64,000 bases of DNA, taken from the NCBI RefSeq assembly GCF_016806065.1, contig NZ_CP032405.1:372001-436000 (forward strand), given 5' to 3'. The notes below the pieces were generated by a model. It made no database searches. It saw only the letters and a list, made by a program, of their open reading frames with translations, and was not told the origin of the DNA. The DNA is from Rhizobium rosettiformans. Its GTDB lineage: Bacteria; Pseudomonadota; Alphaproteobacteria; Rhizobiales; Rhizobiaceae. Numbering within the stretch: the stretch's first letter is position 1; every line of letters starts with the position of its first letter. Made by a program: the position numbers and the translations under genes. Positions 8,297 to 19,003 of this stretch are shown in pieces.

Positions 8297-8326
8297 TTCG
8301 CAAATTCGCAATTTTCACTTTGCAAA
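8296..8326. promoter_or_regulatory. Putative PccR operator between pccR and pccB
   Basis: TTTCGCAAA (8296-8304), TTCGCAAT (8305-8312) and a perfect TTTGCAAA (8319-8326) are clustered. The PccR consensus known from Rhodobacter is a pair of TTTGCAAA elements a few bases apart. The cluster touches the pccR start codon and lies about 105 bases before pccB. Confidence 0.75.
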
Positions 8327-8430
8327 TTCATAAATCCACAGATGCACCTGTTCAACCGTTTTCTTCTGCGGCACAGTGGAATAGGTGTCACATCAAGGCT
8401 CTGAAGCCAAAAGACCATTCGGGAGGACAT

Positions 8431-9963
8431 ATGCTGACGATCCTGGACCAGCTCGAAGCCCGTCGCGACGAGGCCCGCCTCGGCGGCGGCGAAAAGCGCA
8501 TTGCCGCCCAGCACGGCAAGGGCAAGCTGACCGCCCGAGAGCGCATCGAGGTCCTGCTCGACGAAGGCTCGTTCGAAGAATACGACATGTATGTCACCCA
8601 TCGCTGCGTGGATTTTGGCATGGCCGAACAGAAGGTGCCGGGCGACGGCGTGGTTACCGGCTGGGGCACGATCAACGGCCGCCAGGTCTACGTCTTCTCC
8701 CAGGATTTCACCGTGCTCGGCGGATCGCTGTCGGAAACCCATGCCCAGAAGATCTGCAAGATCATGGACATGGCGATGAAGGTGGGAGCGCCCGTTATCG
8801 GCCTGAATGATAGTGGCGGCGCCCGCATCCAGGAAGGTGTCGCCTCGCTGGCCGGCTATGCCGATGTCTTCAAGCGCAATGTCGATGCCTCAGGCGTCAT
8901 CCCGCAGATCTCCGTCATCATGGGCCCCTGCGCCGGCGGTGCCGTCTATTCGCCCGCCATGACCGATTTCATCTTCATGGTGCGGGATAGCTCCTACATG
9001 TTCGTCACCGGTCCCGACGTGGTGAAGACCGTGACCAACGAGATCGTCACGGCGGAAGAACTCGGCGGCGCCTCGACGCACACGAAAAAGTCCTCCGTCG
9101 CCGATGGCGCCTATGAGAACGATATCGAAGCCCTGGAACAGGTCCGCCTGCTCTTCGATTTCCTGCCGCTCAACAACCGCGAAAAGCCCCCCGTTCGCCC
9201 CTTCCATGACGATCCCTCGCGCATCGAGATGCGGCTGGACACGCTGATCCCCGACAGCTCCAACAAGCCCTATGACATGAAGGAGCTCATCCATGCGCTG
9301 GCCGACGAGGGTGATTTCTTTGAGATTCAGGAAGCCTTCGCCAAGAATATCATCACCGGCTTCATCCGCATGGAAGGCCAGACGGTCGGCGTCGTCGCCA
9401 ACCAGCCCATGGTGCTGGCCGGCTGCCTCGACATCGATTCATCGCGCAAGGCCGCCCGCTTCGTCCGCTTCTGCGATGCCTTCTCGATCCCGATCCTGAC
9501 GCTGGTCGACGTGCCCGGCTTCCTGCCCGGCACCGCCCAGGAATATGGCGGCGTCATCAAGCACGGCGCCAAGCTCTTGTTCGCCTATAGCCAGGCGACC
9601 GTGCCGATGGTGACCCTGATCACCCGCAAGGCCTATGGCGGCGCCTATGACGTCATGGCCTCCAAGCATATCGGCGCCGATATCAACTATGCCTGGCCGA
9701 CGGCGGAAATCGCAGTCATGGGCGCCAAGGGGGCGACCGAAATCCTCTACCGTTCGGAACTCGGCGACGCAGAAAAGATCGCGGCGCGGACCAAGGAGTA
9801 CGAAGTCAACTTCGCCAACCCCTTCAAGGCCGCCGAACGCGGCTTCATCGACGAAGTGATCATGCCGCATTCCTCCCGCCGCCGGATTGCCAAGGCCTTT
9901 GCGAGCCTCAGGAACAAGCAGGTCGGCACGCATTGGAAGAAGCACGACACGATCCCGTTGTAA
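8431..9963 (+). CDS. pccB: Propionyl-CoA carboxylase beta (carboxyltransferase) subunit
   Basis: A 510-residue carboxyltransferase subunit. The ATG at 8431 has GGGAGG seven bases upstream. The N-terminal half ([31 protein letters not shown] acyl-CoA site) and C-terminal half ([32 protein letters not shown]) are both complete. It moves CO2 from carboxybiotin on PccA to propionyl-CoA, giving methylmalonyl-CoA. It is the first gene of an operon that ends with pccA 2.3 kb further on. Confidence 0.97.
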   Translation: MLTILDQLEARRDEARLGGGEKRIAAQHGKGKLTARERIEVLLDEGSFEEYDMYVTHRCVDFGMAEQKVPGDGVVTGWGTINGRQVYVFSQDFTVLGGSLSETHAQKICKIMDMAMKVGAPVIGLNDSGGARIQEGVASLAGYADVFKRNVDASGVIPQISVIMGPCAGGAVYSPAMTDFIFMVRDSSYMFVTGPDVVKTVTNEIVTAEELGGASTHTKKSSVADGAYENDIEALEQVRLLFDFLPLNNREKPPVRPFHDDPSRIEMRLDTLIPDSSNKPYDMKELIHALADEGDFFEIQEAFAKNIITGFIRMEGQTVGVVANQPMVLAGCLDIDSSRKAARFVRFCDAFSIPILTLVDVPGFLPGTAQEYGGVIKHGAKLLFAYSQATVPMVTLITRKAYGGAYDVMASKHIGADINYAWPTAEIAVMGAKGATEILYRSELGDAEKIAARTKEYEVNFANPFKAAERGFIDEVIMPHSSRRRIAKAFASLRNKQVGTHWKKHDTIPL

Positions 9964-10053
9964 GCATGCATTGAGAGTGGGCAAGGACAGCACGGAAGGC
10001 CTATATACCTCTCGGCGCGCCCGAGGCGCATCACCGAGAAAGGATCCGATTTC

Positions 10054-10968
10054 ATGACCGAGACAAAATTCCCGCCCGAGAAGAACCTGCCCGCAGGCTA
10101 TCAGCCGCCGAAGGTCTGGATGTGGGAGCCCGGCAATGGCGGCGCCTTTGCCAGCATCAACCGCCCGATTGCGGGTGCGACGCATGACAAGGAACGCCCG
10201 GTCGGCAAACATCCGCTACAGCTCTATTCGCTGGGCACGCCGAACGGCCAGAAGGTGACGATCCTGCTCGAGGAACTGCTGGCGGCAGGCCATGAAGGTG
10301 CTGAATACGATGCCTGGCTGATCAATATCGGCAAGGGCGACCAGTTTTCCTCCGGTTTCGTCGAGGTCAATCCCAATTCCAAGATCCCGGCCTTGATGGA
10401 CCATGCGCCTGTTGATGGCGGAGAGCCGATCCGGCTGTTCGAGAGTGCCTCGATCATGACCTATCTCGCGGAGAAATTCGACGCCTTCCTCCCGACCGAG
10501 ACTCGCGCCCGCGCTGAAACATTGAACTGGCTGTTCTGGCAGATGGGCTCCGCACCCTTCCTTGGCGGCGGCTTTGGCCATTTCTACACCTATGCGCCGA
10601 TGAAGATCCAATATGCCATCGACCGCTACGCCATGGAGGTGAAGCGCCAGATGGATGTGCTGAACCGCCACCTCGCCGACAACGAGTTCATGGCTGGCAA
10701 GGATTACACGATTGCCGACATGGCGATCTGGCCCTGGTATGGCCGGCTTGCCCTGCATGGCGCCTATGACGATGCCGGCACCTTCCTCTCGGTCGACGAA
10801 TACGAACATGTCCAGCGCTGGACGAAGCAGCTCGCAGCCCGCCCGGGTGTGAAACGTGGCGCGATCGTCAACAAGACCTCCGGCCCGCTTTCCGAACAGC
10901 TGCATGAACGCCACGATGCCTCCGACTTCGATACGATGACGCAGGACAAACTGGCCGGTCAGGCGTGA
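10054..10968 (+). CDS. yghU: Glutathione-dependent disulfide-bond oxidoreductase, YghU type
   Basis: A 304-residue Nu-class GST. The N-terminal extension with LPAGYQPPKVWMWE is a hallmark of YghU. The thioredoxin-like domain contains GTPNGQKVTILLEEL, whose Thr/Asn bind two glutathiones, and NPNSKIPALMDH. A helical domain with KDYTIADMAIWPWYG follows. YghU reduces disulfides with glutathione. It sits 90 bases after pccB and 10 before the next gene, probably in the pcc operon, although the link to propionate is not obvious. Confidence 0.92.
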   Translation: MTETKFPPEKNLPAGYQPPKVWMWEPGNGGAFASINRPIAGATHDKERPVGKHPLQLYSLGTPNGQKVTILLEELLAAGHEGAEYDAWLINIGKGDQFSSGFVEVNPNSKIPALMDHAPVDGGEPIRLFESASIMTYLAEKFDAFLPTETRARAETLNWLFWQMGSAPFLGGGFGHFYTYAPMKIQYAIDRYAMEVKRQMDVLNRHLADNEFMAGKDYTIADMAIWPWYGRLALHGAYDDAGTFLSVDEYEHVQRWTKQLAARPGVKRGAIVNKTSGPLSEQLHERHDASDFDTMTQDKLAGQA

Positions 10969-10978
10969 GGAGAAAACC

Positions 10979-11356
10979 ATGAGCAAAGCGCCCGACATGA
11001 TCAAGCATCGGGGTTTTCCATCCGGCATGCCGGGGACCGGTGTGCAATTCACCATTCGCCGCGCCAACGACAAGGGTGTCACCCCGATCAAGACCCTGCC
11101 GCGAAAGGCGCGACCGGGCACGAAGGAGCACCGGATCGACGCTGCCTTTCTGCATGCGCTCTGGCACCAGTTCGGGGCAGAACCATTCGTCCGCGGCAAT
11201 CTCGATGCAGCCCGCCTCAGCCTGTTGTTTGGTCGCGAGGTCGTGGCCGTCAACAAGGACTTCGACCCTCACTCCTATGACGAAATGCTTGTCATAAACG
11301 AGCGCGTCGCCCGCAAGAGCTTCCCGGAATCCTTCGAAGACGTGTTTGAGGTGTAA
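10979..11356 (+). CDS. Unknown protein, tandem paralogue A
   Basis: A 125-residue basic soluble protein that I do not assign to a family. It shares with the next gene the blocks KHxGFPxGxPGT, TIRRxN, HALW/QALW, FGxEPFxRGNLD, LFGREV, FDPxSY and ARKxFPExF, so the two arose by duplication. There is no signal peptide or membrane segment. GAGGAGAAA lies ahead of the ATG. It is packed 10 bases after yghU and 4 bases before paralogue B. The function is unknown. Confidence 0.8.
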   Translation: MSKAPDMIKHRGFPSGMPGTGVQFTIRRANDKGVTPIKTLPRKARPGTKEHRIDAAFLHALWHQFGAEPFVRGNLDAARLSLLFGREVVAVNKDFDPHSYDEMLVINERVARKSFPESFEDVFEV

Positions 11357-11360
11357 CGTC

Positions 11361-11774
11361 ATGGCAAAAGATCCGCTCATGCCGAAACATCAGGGCTTTC
11401 CCTTGGGATTGCCCGGAACGCAATGGCAATACACGATCCGTCGGCCAAACCCGAAGGTCACGCCCGTCACCAACTGGCCGCGCCACCGCACCATGGACCA
11501 GACGGTGGCACTCGCCGACCTCGGCTTCATGCAAGCGCTCTGGCAGTATTTCGGCACCGAACCTTTCGAGCGCGGCAATCTCGACGGTGAACGCCTCTGC
11601 CGCCTCTTCGGCCGCGAAGTGATTGCCGCCGAGCGCGGTTTTGATCCGCAATCCTACTTCGCCAAGCTCAAGATCAACGAGCAGCTGGCGCGGAAGAACT
11701 TTCCGGAAGCCTTTGGCGAGGTGAAGGACGAAAAGAGCGTGGCGAAAGGCTTGAAAAAGAAGGTCAGGGAATAG
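11361..11774 (+). CDS. Unknown protein, tandem paralogue B
   Basis: A 137-residue protein starting at ATG 11361; an in-frame TTG upstream overlaps paralogue A. It is collinear with paralogue A over its first ~120 residues (MPKHQGFPLGLPGT, TIRRPNPKVTPV, FGTEPFERGNLDGERL, ARKNFPEAFGEV) and has a Lys-rich tail ending KKKVRE. It is soluble, with no recognised domain. Strong conservation between the two copies suggests selection on both. It lies 5 bases before the DUF4160 gene. Confidence 0.8.
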   Translation: MAKDPLMPKHQGFPLGLPGTQWQYTIRRPNPKVTPVTNWPRHRTMDQTVALADLGFMQALWQYFGTEPFERGNLDGERLCRLFGREVIAAERGFDPQSYFAKLKINEQLARKNFPEAFGEVKDEKSVAKGLKKKVRE

Positions 11775-11779
11775 CGGGC

Positions 11780-12016
11780 ATGCCGACACTCCTTCTCTGG
11801 AAAGGACATCGTTTTCTTTTCTACTCGAAGGAAATTGGCGAGCCGCCACATATTCACGTCCTGAAGGACGGAAAGCAGTTGAAAGTGTGGTTGCGGGATC
11901 TCGGTGTTGCCCGCAACGCAGGCTTCGCGGCACATGAGGTGAATGCTATCCTCAAAGTCGTCGCGGAACACCGGCAGGGTTTCGAGGAGGCGTGGAATGA
12001 CCACTTTGGACATTGA
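11780..12016 (+). CDS. DUF4160 domain protein
   Basis: A 78-residue protein with the DUF4160 signature: a beta-hairpin FYSKEIGEPPHIHVLKDGK followed by a C-terminal helix with E/H residues (HEVNAILKVVAEHRQGF). The HIHV motif is diagnostic. Genes of this family are nearly always followed by DUF2442, as here with a 20-base overlap. The pair is suspected to be a toxin-antitoxin-like module, but the function is unproven. Confidence 0.85.
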   Translation: MPTLLLWKGHRFLFYSKEIGEPPHIHVLKDGKQLKVWLRDLGVARNAGFAAHEVNAILKVVAEHRQGFEEAWNDHFGH

Positions 12017-12281
12017 TGAGCGGCAACTGCAAGTCCGCTCCGTGGACGTCACGGACGACAGCATCATCTTCGACATGATGGATGGGCGCAGGATCGTGGC
12101 GCCGCTCTGGTGGTATCCGCGCCTCGCCAAGGCCTCTCCCGAGCAGCGTGCCAAGGGTGAGATTCTCCCCTTTGGTGACGCCGTCGGCTGGGAAGAGATC
12201 GACGAATACATCAGCGCCAAGGCGCTCATCATCGGAGGTGCCGCTCCCGGCGCCGTCCCACCTGCTCAAGCTGCCGAGTGA
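11997..12281 (+). CDS. DUF2442 domain protein
   Basis: A 94-residue protein. The ATG at 11997 has GAGGAGG seven bases upstream, inside the DUF4160 gene. The core VRSVDVTDDSIIFDMMDGRRIVAPLWWYPRLAKA is the DUF2442 pattern, normally the partner of DUF4160. Its stop overlaps a GTG that could start pccA, so the pair is embedded in the pccBA operon rather than merely near it. Confidence 0.85.
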   Translation: MTTLDIDERQLQVRSVDVTDDSIIFDMMDGRRIVAPLWWYPRLAKASPEQRAKGEILPFGDAVGWEEIDEYISAKALIIGGAAPGAVPPAQAAE

Positions 12282-12286
12282 CAACA

Positions 12287-14296
12287 ATGATCCAGAAAAT
12301 CCTCATCGCCAACCGGGGCGAAATTGCCTGCCGGGTCATCAAGACCGCGAAGAAGCTCGGCATCAAGACGGTGGCCGTCTACTCCGATGCCGACCGCAAT
12401 GCGCTGCATGTCGAGATGGCCGATGAGGCGGTGTTTATCGGCCCGGCGCCGTCGAACCAGTCCTATATCGTCATCGACAAGATCCTCGATGCGATCAGAC
12501 AGACCGGCGCCGATGCGGTCCATCCCGGCTATGGCTTCCTCTCGGAAAACGCTGCCTTTGCCGAAGCGCTGGAAAAGGCGGGCGTAACCTTTATCGGCCC
12601 GCCGGTTGATGCAATCCAGGCCATGGGCGACAAGATCACCTCGAAGAAGCTGGCAGCCGAAGCCGGTGTTTCGACCGTGCCCGGCCATATGGGCCTGATC
12701 GCGGACGCCAACGAGGCGGTCAAAATCTCCGATCAGATCGGCTATCCCGTGATGATCAAGGCTTCCGCCGGCGGTGGTGGCAAGGGCATGCGCATTGCCT
12801 GGAATGCCGAAGAGGCCCGTGAAGGCTTCCAGTCGTCGAAGAACGAGGCGAAGAATTCCTTCGGTGACGACCGCATCTTCATCGAGAAATTCGTCACCGA
12901 ACCGCGCCATATCGAAATCCAGGTGCTCGGCGACAAGCACGGCAACACGCTCTATCTCGGCGAACGCGAATGCTCGATCCAGCGGCGCAACCAGAAGGTC
13001 ATCGAAGAGGCCCCCTCGCCCTTCCTCGATGCCGCCACCCGCAAGGCCATGGGCGAACAGGCAGTCGCCTTGGCAAAAGCCGTCGGCTATCACTCCGCCG
13101 GCACGGTCGAGTTCATCGTCGATGGCAAGGAAAACAAGTTCTACTTCCTCGAGATGAACACCCGCCTGCAGGTCGAGCATCCCGTCACCGAACTGGTGAC
13201 CGGCCTTGATCTCGTCGAGCAGATGATCCGCGTCGCGGCCGGCGAGAAACTCTCATTCGGCCAGGAGGATGTGAAGCTCAATGGCTGGGCCATCGAAAGC
13301 CGGCTCTATGCCGAAGACCCCTATCGCAACTTCCTGCCCTCGATCGGTCGCCTCACCCGCTATCGCCCGCCGGCAGAGGGCACGACGGCCGAGGGCACCG
13401 TGGTTCGCAATGACACCGGCGTCTTCGAGGGCGGCGAGATCTCGATGTATTACGACCCGATGATCGCCAAGCTCTGCACCTGGGCTCCCGATCGCCTGAC
13501 CGCCATCGACGCGATGTCGGAAGCGCTCGACAGCTTCGAGGTCGAAGGCATCGGCCACAATCTGCCCTTCCTCTCGGCGGTGATGAACCAGGATCGATTC
13601 CGCTCAGGCAAGATCACCACGGCCTATATCGCCGAGGAGTTCAGGGACGGGTTTAGCGGCGTGACGCCGGATGCCGCCTCAGCTGAAAAGCTCGCTGCCA
13701 TCGCCGCGGTGATCAACCATCGCCTGCAGGCGCGCGCGATCCAGATCTCCGGCACGATCGGCAACCATACCCGCAAACTCGGCAAAGACTGGGTCGTCAA
13801 TCTGGCCGGTAGCGACCACGCGCTGGCCGTCACCGAAGGCACCGGCAACACGCGTGTCGCATTCGAGACCGGCAACGAGATGGTGGTCGCCACCGACTGG
13901 CAGCCCGGCCAGACACTGGCAACCGTCGACATCGGCGGTGACACGCTCGCGGTGAAGGTCGACCTCAAGGGCCCCGCCATCCGGCTCCGCTGGCGCGGCA
14001 TGGATTTGACCGTCCGCGTCCGCTCGCCGCGTGTCGCAGCGCTTGCCAAACTCATGCCGGAAAAACTGCCGCCGGATACGTCGAAGATGCTGCTCTGCCC
14101 GATGCCGGGCGTGATCACCGGGGTGGCCGTGAAGGAAGGCGAGACTGTCGAAGCCGGTCAGGCGCTCGCCACCGTCGAGGCTATGAAGATGGAAAACATC
14201 CTGAAGGCAGAACGCCGCGGCACGGTGAAGAAGATCGTCGTCAAGCCGGGCCAGAGTCTGGCGGTCGATGAGTTGATCATGGAGTTCGAGGGGTGA
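12287..14296 (+). CDS. pccA: Propionyl-CoA carboxylase alpha subunit (biotin carboxylase + BCCP)
   Basis: A 669-residue biotin-dependent carboxylase. Biotin carboxylase domain: KILIANRGEIACRVIKTA near the start, ATP-grasp loop KASAGGGGKGMRI (~residue 155), FLEMNTRLQVEHPVTE (~285). A PCC linker region follows, then a biotinyl domain with EAMKMEN near the C-terminus. The ATG at 12287 gives the typical start; a GTG at 12278 overlaps the DUF2442 stop and is an alternative. It carboxylates biotin for PccB. Having four other genes between pccB and pccA is unusual. Confidence 0.97.
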   Translation: MIQKILIANRGEIACRVIKTAKKLGIKTVAVYSDADRNALHVEMADEAVFIGPAPSNQSYIVIDKILDAIRQTGADAVHPGYGFLSENAAFAEALEKAGVTFIGPPVDAIQAMGDKITSKKLAAEAGVSTVPGHMGLIADANEAVKISDQIGYPVMIKASAGGGGKGMRIAWNAEEAREGFQSSKNEAKNSFGDDRIFIEKFVTEPRHIEIQVLGDKHGNTLYLGERECSIQRRNQKVIEEAPSPFLDAATRKAMGEQAVALAKAVGYHSAGTVEFIVDGKENKFYFLEMNTRLQVEHPVTELVTGLDLVEQMIRVAAGEKLSFGQEDVKLNGWAIESRLYAEDPYRNFLPSIGRLTRYRPPAEGTTAEGTVVRNDTGVFEGGEISMYYDPMIAKLCTWAPDRLTAIDAMSEALDSFEVEGIGHNLPFLSAVMNQDRFRSGKITTAYIAEEFRDGFSGVTPDAASAEKLAAIAAVINHRLQARAIQISGTIGNHTRKLGKDWVVNLAGSDHALAVTEGTGNTRVAFETGNEMVVATDWQPGQTLATVDIGGDTLAVKVDLKGPAIRLRWRGMDLTVRVRSPRVAALAKLMPEKLPPDTSKMLLCPMPGVITGVAVKEGETVEAGQALATVEAMKMENILKAERRGTVKKIVVKPGQSLAVDELIMEFEG

Positions 14297-14320
14297 GGAC
14301 GCCGTCGGCAATTGCGGTCG

Positions 14321-14491
14321 GGGTCCCCCCCTCTGTCGGCTATGCCGACATCTCCCCCACAAGGGGGGAGAGTGGCCGCTCGCGTTCCGCCTACCTCACA
14401 CACTTAACCCTAAGCGTGGGGCAACAGGCCGGCCCCACCCCATTCTCCGCCCTTGTGGGGGAGATGTCCGGCAGGACAGAGGTGGGTACCC
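14321..14491. repeat. Rhizobial palindromic intergenic repeat (RIME-like), copy 2
   Basis: It has the same build as the element at 4214-4381. The outer ends are GGGTCCCCCCCTCTGTC and GACAGAGGTGGGTACCC in inverse orientation, with the inner pair ATCTCCCCCACAAGGGGGGA and CCCTTGTGGGGGAGAT. It lies directly after pccA and before the ParDE-like pair. Confidence 0.85.
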
Positions 14492-14523
14492 GCGCGGTAC
14501 GCCGGCAGACGAAGAAAAGCCGC

Positions 14524-14865
14524 CTAGGACAGCCGCTTCAGCATATGCCGCTGATGGTCCTGCCCGCCGAAGAAGACGGCAAGGACGTGAACGACTTTAG
14601 CTGCCTCGTCTATACGGAAATAAATGACAGCATTGTCTTTCGAAAAGTGTCGAAGGCCGAAGCCAAGGCCTGCATCGAGCGTGCCGCGATGTGGATAGGC
14701 GGCCAGCGCAAACATGTCTGCCGTTATTCCGCGAACCCGCTTCCCCGCCCGCTCATAGGCAACCTGCAATTCGTCGCCGAAGCCAAGATAGGTGCTTACC
14801 AGGTGGTCGAAGATTGCATCGAGATCTTGGATGCTGTCTTTGGTACGCCTGATTTCATAGGCCAT
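14524..14865 (-). CDS. RelE/ParE-type toxin
   Basis: A 113-residue protein of the ParE fold: MAYEIRRTKDSIQDLDAIFDHL at the N-terminus, a central Arg-rich segment, and the C-terminal strand pair HFSKDNAVIYFRIDE/VVHVLAVFFGGQDHQRHM. ParE toxins usually act on gyrase. The gene overlaps its antitoxin by 11 bases and lies on the strand opposite to the flanking propionate genes. Confidence 0.88.
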   Translation of the reverse strand: MAYEIRRTKDSIQDLDAIFDHLVSTYLGFGDELQVAYERAGKRVRGITADMFALAAYPHRGTLDAGLGFGLRHFSKDNAVIYFRIDEAAKVVHVLAVFFGGQDHQRHMLKRLS

Positions 14866-15124
14866 ACTCGACCTTCTTGCGCGCGATCATCTCCTCGATC
14901 TGCACTCGGCTCTCTTCTTCCGAGAGAAATGGCCCTTCCATCCGACGCAGAAGAAGAGCACGCAACGCTTCCTGATCCTCTTCCCGCATCTCCGTCTCTT
15001 CGCGCACCAGATCAAGCCCCCGCTCGACGACGGCGGCAAGGCTTGGAAAATGGCCGTCCTCGACCAGCTTGCGTGCGAATTCCGCCTGCTGGGGCGAGAG
15101 CGAGACAGAGGCTTTCACGGTCAT
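14855..15124 (-). CDS. ParD-type antitoxin
   Basis: An 89-residue protein: an N-terminal ribbon-helix-helix (VKASVSLSPQQAEFARKLVEDGHFPSLAAVVERGL) and an acidic, flexible C-terminus that would wrap the toxin. It comes first in the pair, as usual, and overlaps the toxin gene. It would repress its own promoter, located just upstream of 15124 in the 112-base gap before the mutase gene. Confidence 0.88.
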   Translation of the reverse strand: MTVKASVSLSPQQAEFARKLVEDGHFPSLAAVVERGLDLVREETEMREEDQEALRALLLRRMEGPFLSEEESRVQIEEMIARKKVEYGL

Positions 15125-15236
15125 GGCAAGGCGCTCCGGTTGAGCTTCTAAGAATAACCCGACCCCGAAATTCCGTCAAACAGACCTCCCTCGGCGAACC
15201 GCCGAACCGCGCAGCCTTCAGATAAGGATCGCATCG

Positions 15237-17372
<2,136 letters not shown>

Positions 17373-17398
17373 GACGCAGGCAGCGCTCGGGGAGGAGC

Positions 17399-18994
17399 AT
17401 GGAGACCTACGATTACATCGTCATCGGCGCCGGCACCGCCGGCTGCCTGCTGGCCAACCGGCTCTCTGCCGATCCGTCACGCCGCGTGCTGCTGCTCGAA
17501 GCCGGCGGCAGCGACAATTATCACTGGATCCACATCCCGGTCGGCTATCTCTACTGCATCAACAATCCGCGCACCGACTGGTGCTTCAAGACGGAAGCAG
17601 AGGCTGGGTTGAACGGCCGCGCGATCGGTTATCCCCGCGGCAAGGTGCTCGGCGGCTGCTCCTCGATTAACGGCATGATCTACATGCGCGGCCAGGCCCG
17701 TGACTATGACCAGTGGCGCCAGATGGGCTGTGAAGGTTGGGGTTGGGATGATGTTCTGCCTCTGTTCAAGAGAACCGAGGACTTCCACCGGGGGGCCGAC
17801 GACAAGCATGGTGCAGGCGGCGAATGGCGCGTGGAAAAGGCCAGGCTGCGATGGGACGTGCTGGAAGCTTTTCGCGAGGCGGCCAAACAGGCCGGTATTC
17901 CGGAGACCGACGACTTCAATCGCGGCGACAACGAGGGCTCCGGCTTCTTCGAGGTCAACCAGCGCTCCGGCATCCGCTGGAACACGGCGAAAGCCTTTCT
18001 GAAACCGATCCGCCACCGGAAGAACCTGACGATCCTCACCCGCGCCCATGTCAAGCGGCTGACGGTCGAGGGCGATCGCGTGACCGGCGCCGAAGTGCAT
18101 CACGACGGGGAGCTGAAGCGCTTTGCCGCCCGCCGCGAAGTTGTTCTCTCAGCCGGCGCCATCGGCTCGCCGCAGATCCTCGAACTCTCCGGCATTGGTC
18201 GCGGCGATGTCCTGCAAAATGCAGGGATTGAGACCGTCTGCGAGGTACCCGCCGTCGGCGAAAACCTGCAGGACCACCTGCAACTCCGCCTCGTCTTCAA
18301 GGTCAATGGCGTGCCGACGCTTAACGAACGGGCCTCCAGCCTCTACGGCAAGGCGATGATCGGGTTGGAATACGCGCTACGTCGTTCAGGCCCCATGTCC
18401 ATGGCGCCGAGCCAGCTTGGCATCTTTACCCGCTCCGGCCCGGACAAGGAAACCGCCGATCTCGAATACCATGTACAGCCGGTCTCGCTCGACAAGTTCG
18501 GCGATCCCGTTCACCCCTTCCCGGCGATGACGGCGAGTGTCTGCAATCTCAGACCCGAAAGCCGGGGCTCGGTGCACATATCGGGTCCGGACTTCGCCGC
18601 CCAGCCGAAGATCGCGCCGAACTACCTCTCGACATCAGGCGACCGCGACGTCGCCGTCCGGTCGATCCGGCTTACCCGCCGCATCGCGTCCCAGCCCGCC
18701 TTTGCCCGCTATCAGCCGGAGGAATATCGTCCCGGCCCAGCGCTCGAAAGCGATGCGGAGCTGGAGAAGGCGGCCGGTGACATCGGCACGACCATCTTCC
18801 ACCCCGTCGGCACCTGCCGCATGGGTGCGGATCCGGACAGCGTGGTCGATCCGCGGCTACGGCTACGTGCACTGAAGGGCCTGCGCATCGCGGACGCCTC
18901 GATCATGCCGACCATCACCTCGGGCAACACCAATTCCCCCACTCTGATGATCGCCGAAAAGGCGGCCGCGATGATCCTCGAAGATCACCGCTAA
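17399..18994 (+). CDS. GMC-family FAD-dependent oxidoreductase (choline/alcohol dehydrogenase-like)
   Basis: A 531-residue GMC flavoenzyme starting at ATG 17399, with GGAGGAGC immediately upstream. FAD-binding GAGTAGCLLANRLS is at the N-terminus, GMC signature 1 (GKVLGGCSSINGMIYMRGQ) near residue 85, signature 2 (GAIGSPQILELSGIG) near 260, and the active-site His in HPVGTCRMG near 470. It oxidises an alcohol of unknown identity. It follows the mutase by 26 bases and is probably co-transcribed. Confidence 0.9.
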   Translation: METYDYIVIGAGTAGCLLANRLSADPSRRVLLLEAGGSDNYHWIHIPVGYLYCINNPRTDWCFKTEAEAGLNGRAIGYPRGKVLGGCSSINGMIYMRGQARDYDQWRQMGCEGWGWDDVLPLFKRTEDFHRGADDKHGAGGEWRVEKARLRWDVLEAFREAAKQAGIPETDDFNRGDNEGSGFFEVNQRSGIRWNTAKAFLKPIRHRKNLTILTRAHVKRLTVEGDRVTGAEVHHDGELKRFAARREVVLSAGAIGSPQILELSGIGRGDVLQNAGIETVCEVPAVGENLQDHLQLRLVFKVNGVPTLNERASSLYGKAMIGLEYALRRSGPMSMAPSQLGIFTRSGPDKETADLEYHVQPVSLDKFGDPVHPFPAMTASVCNLRPESRGSVHISGPDFAAQPKIAPNYLSTSGDRDVAVRSIRLTRRIASQPAFARYQPEEYRPGPALESDAELEKAAGDIGTTIFHPVGTCRMGADPDSVVDPRLRLRALKGLRIADASIMPTITSGNTNSPTLMIAEKAAAMILEDHR

Positions 18995-19003
18995 CCGCCG
19001 ATA

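Noticed and set aside
8320..8430. N-terminal extension of PccB by 37 residues
   Set aside because: It runs through the PccR operator and lacks homology. The ATG at 8431 has a strong GGGAGG box and gives the usual length.
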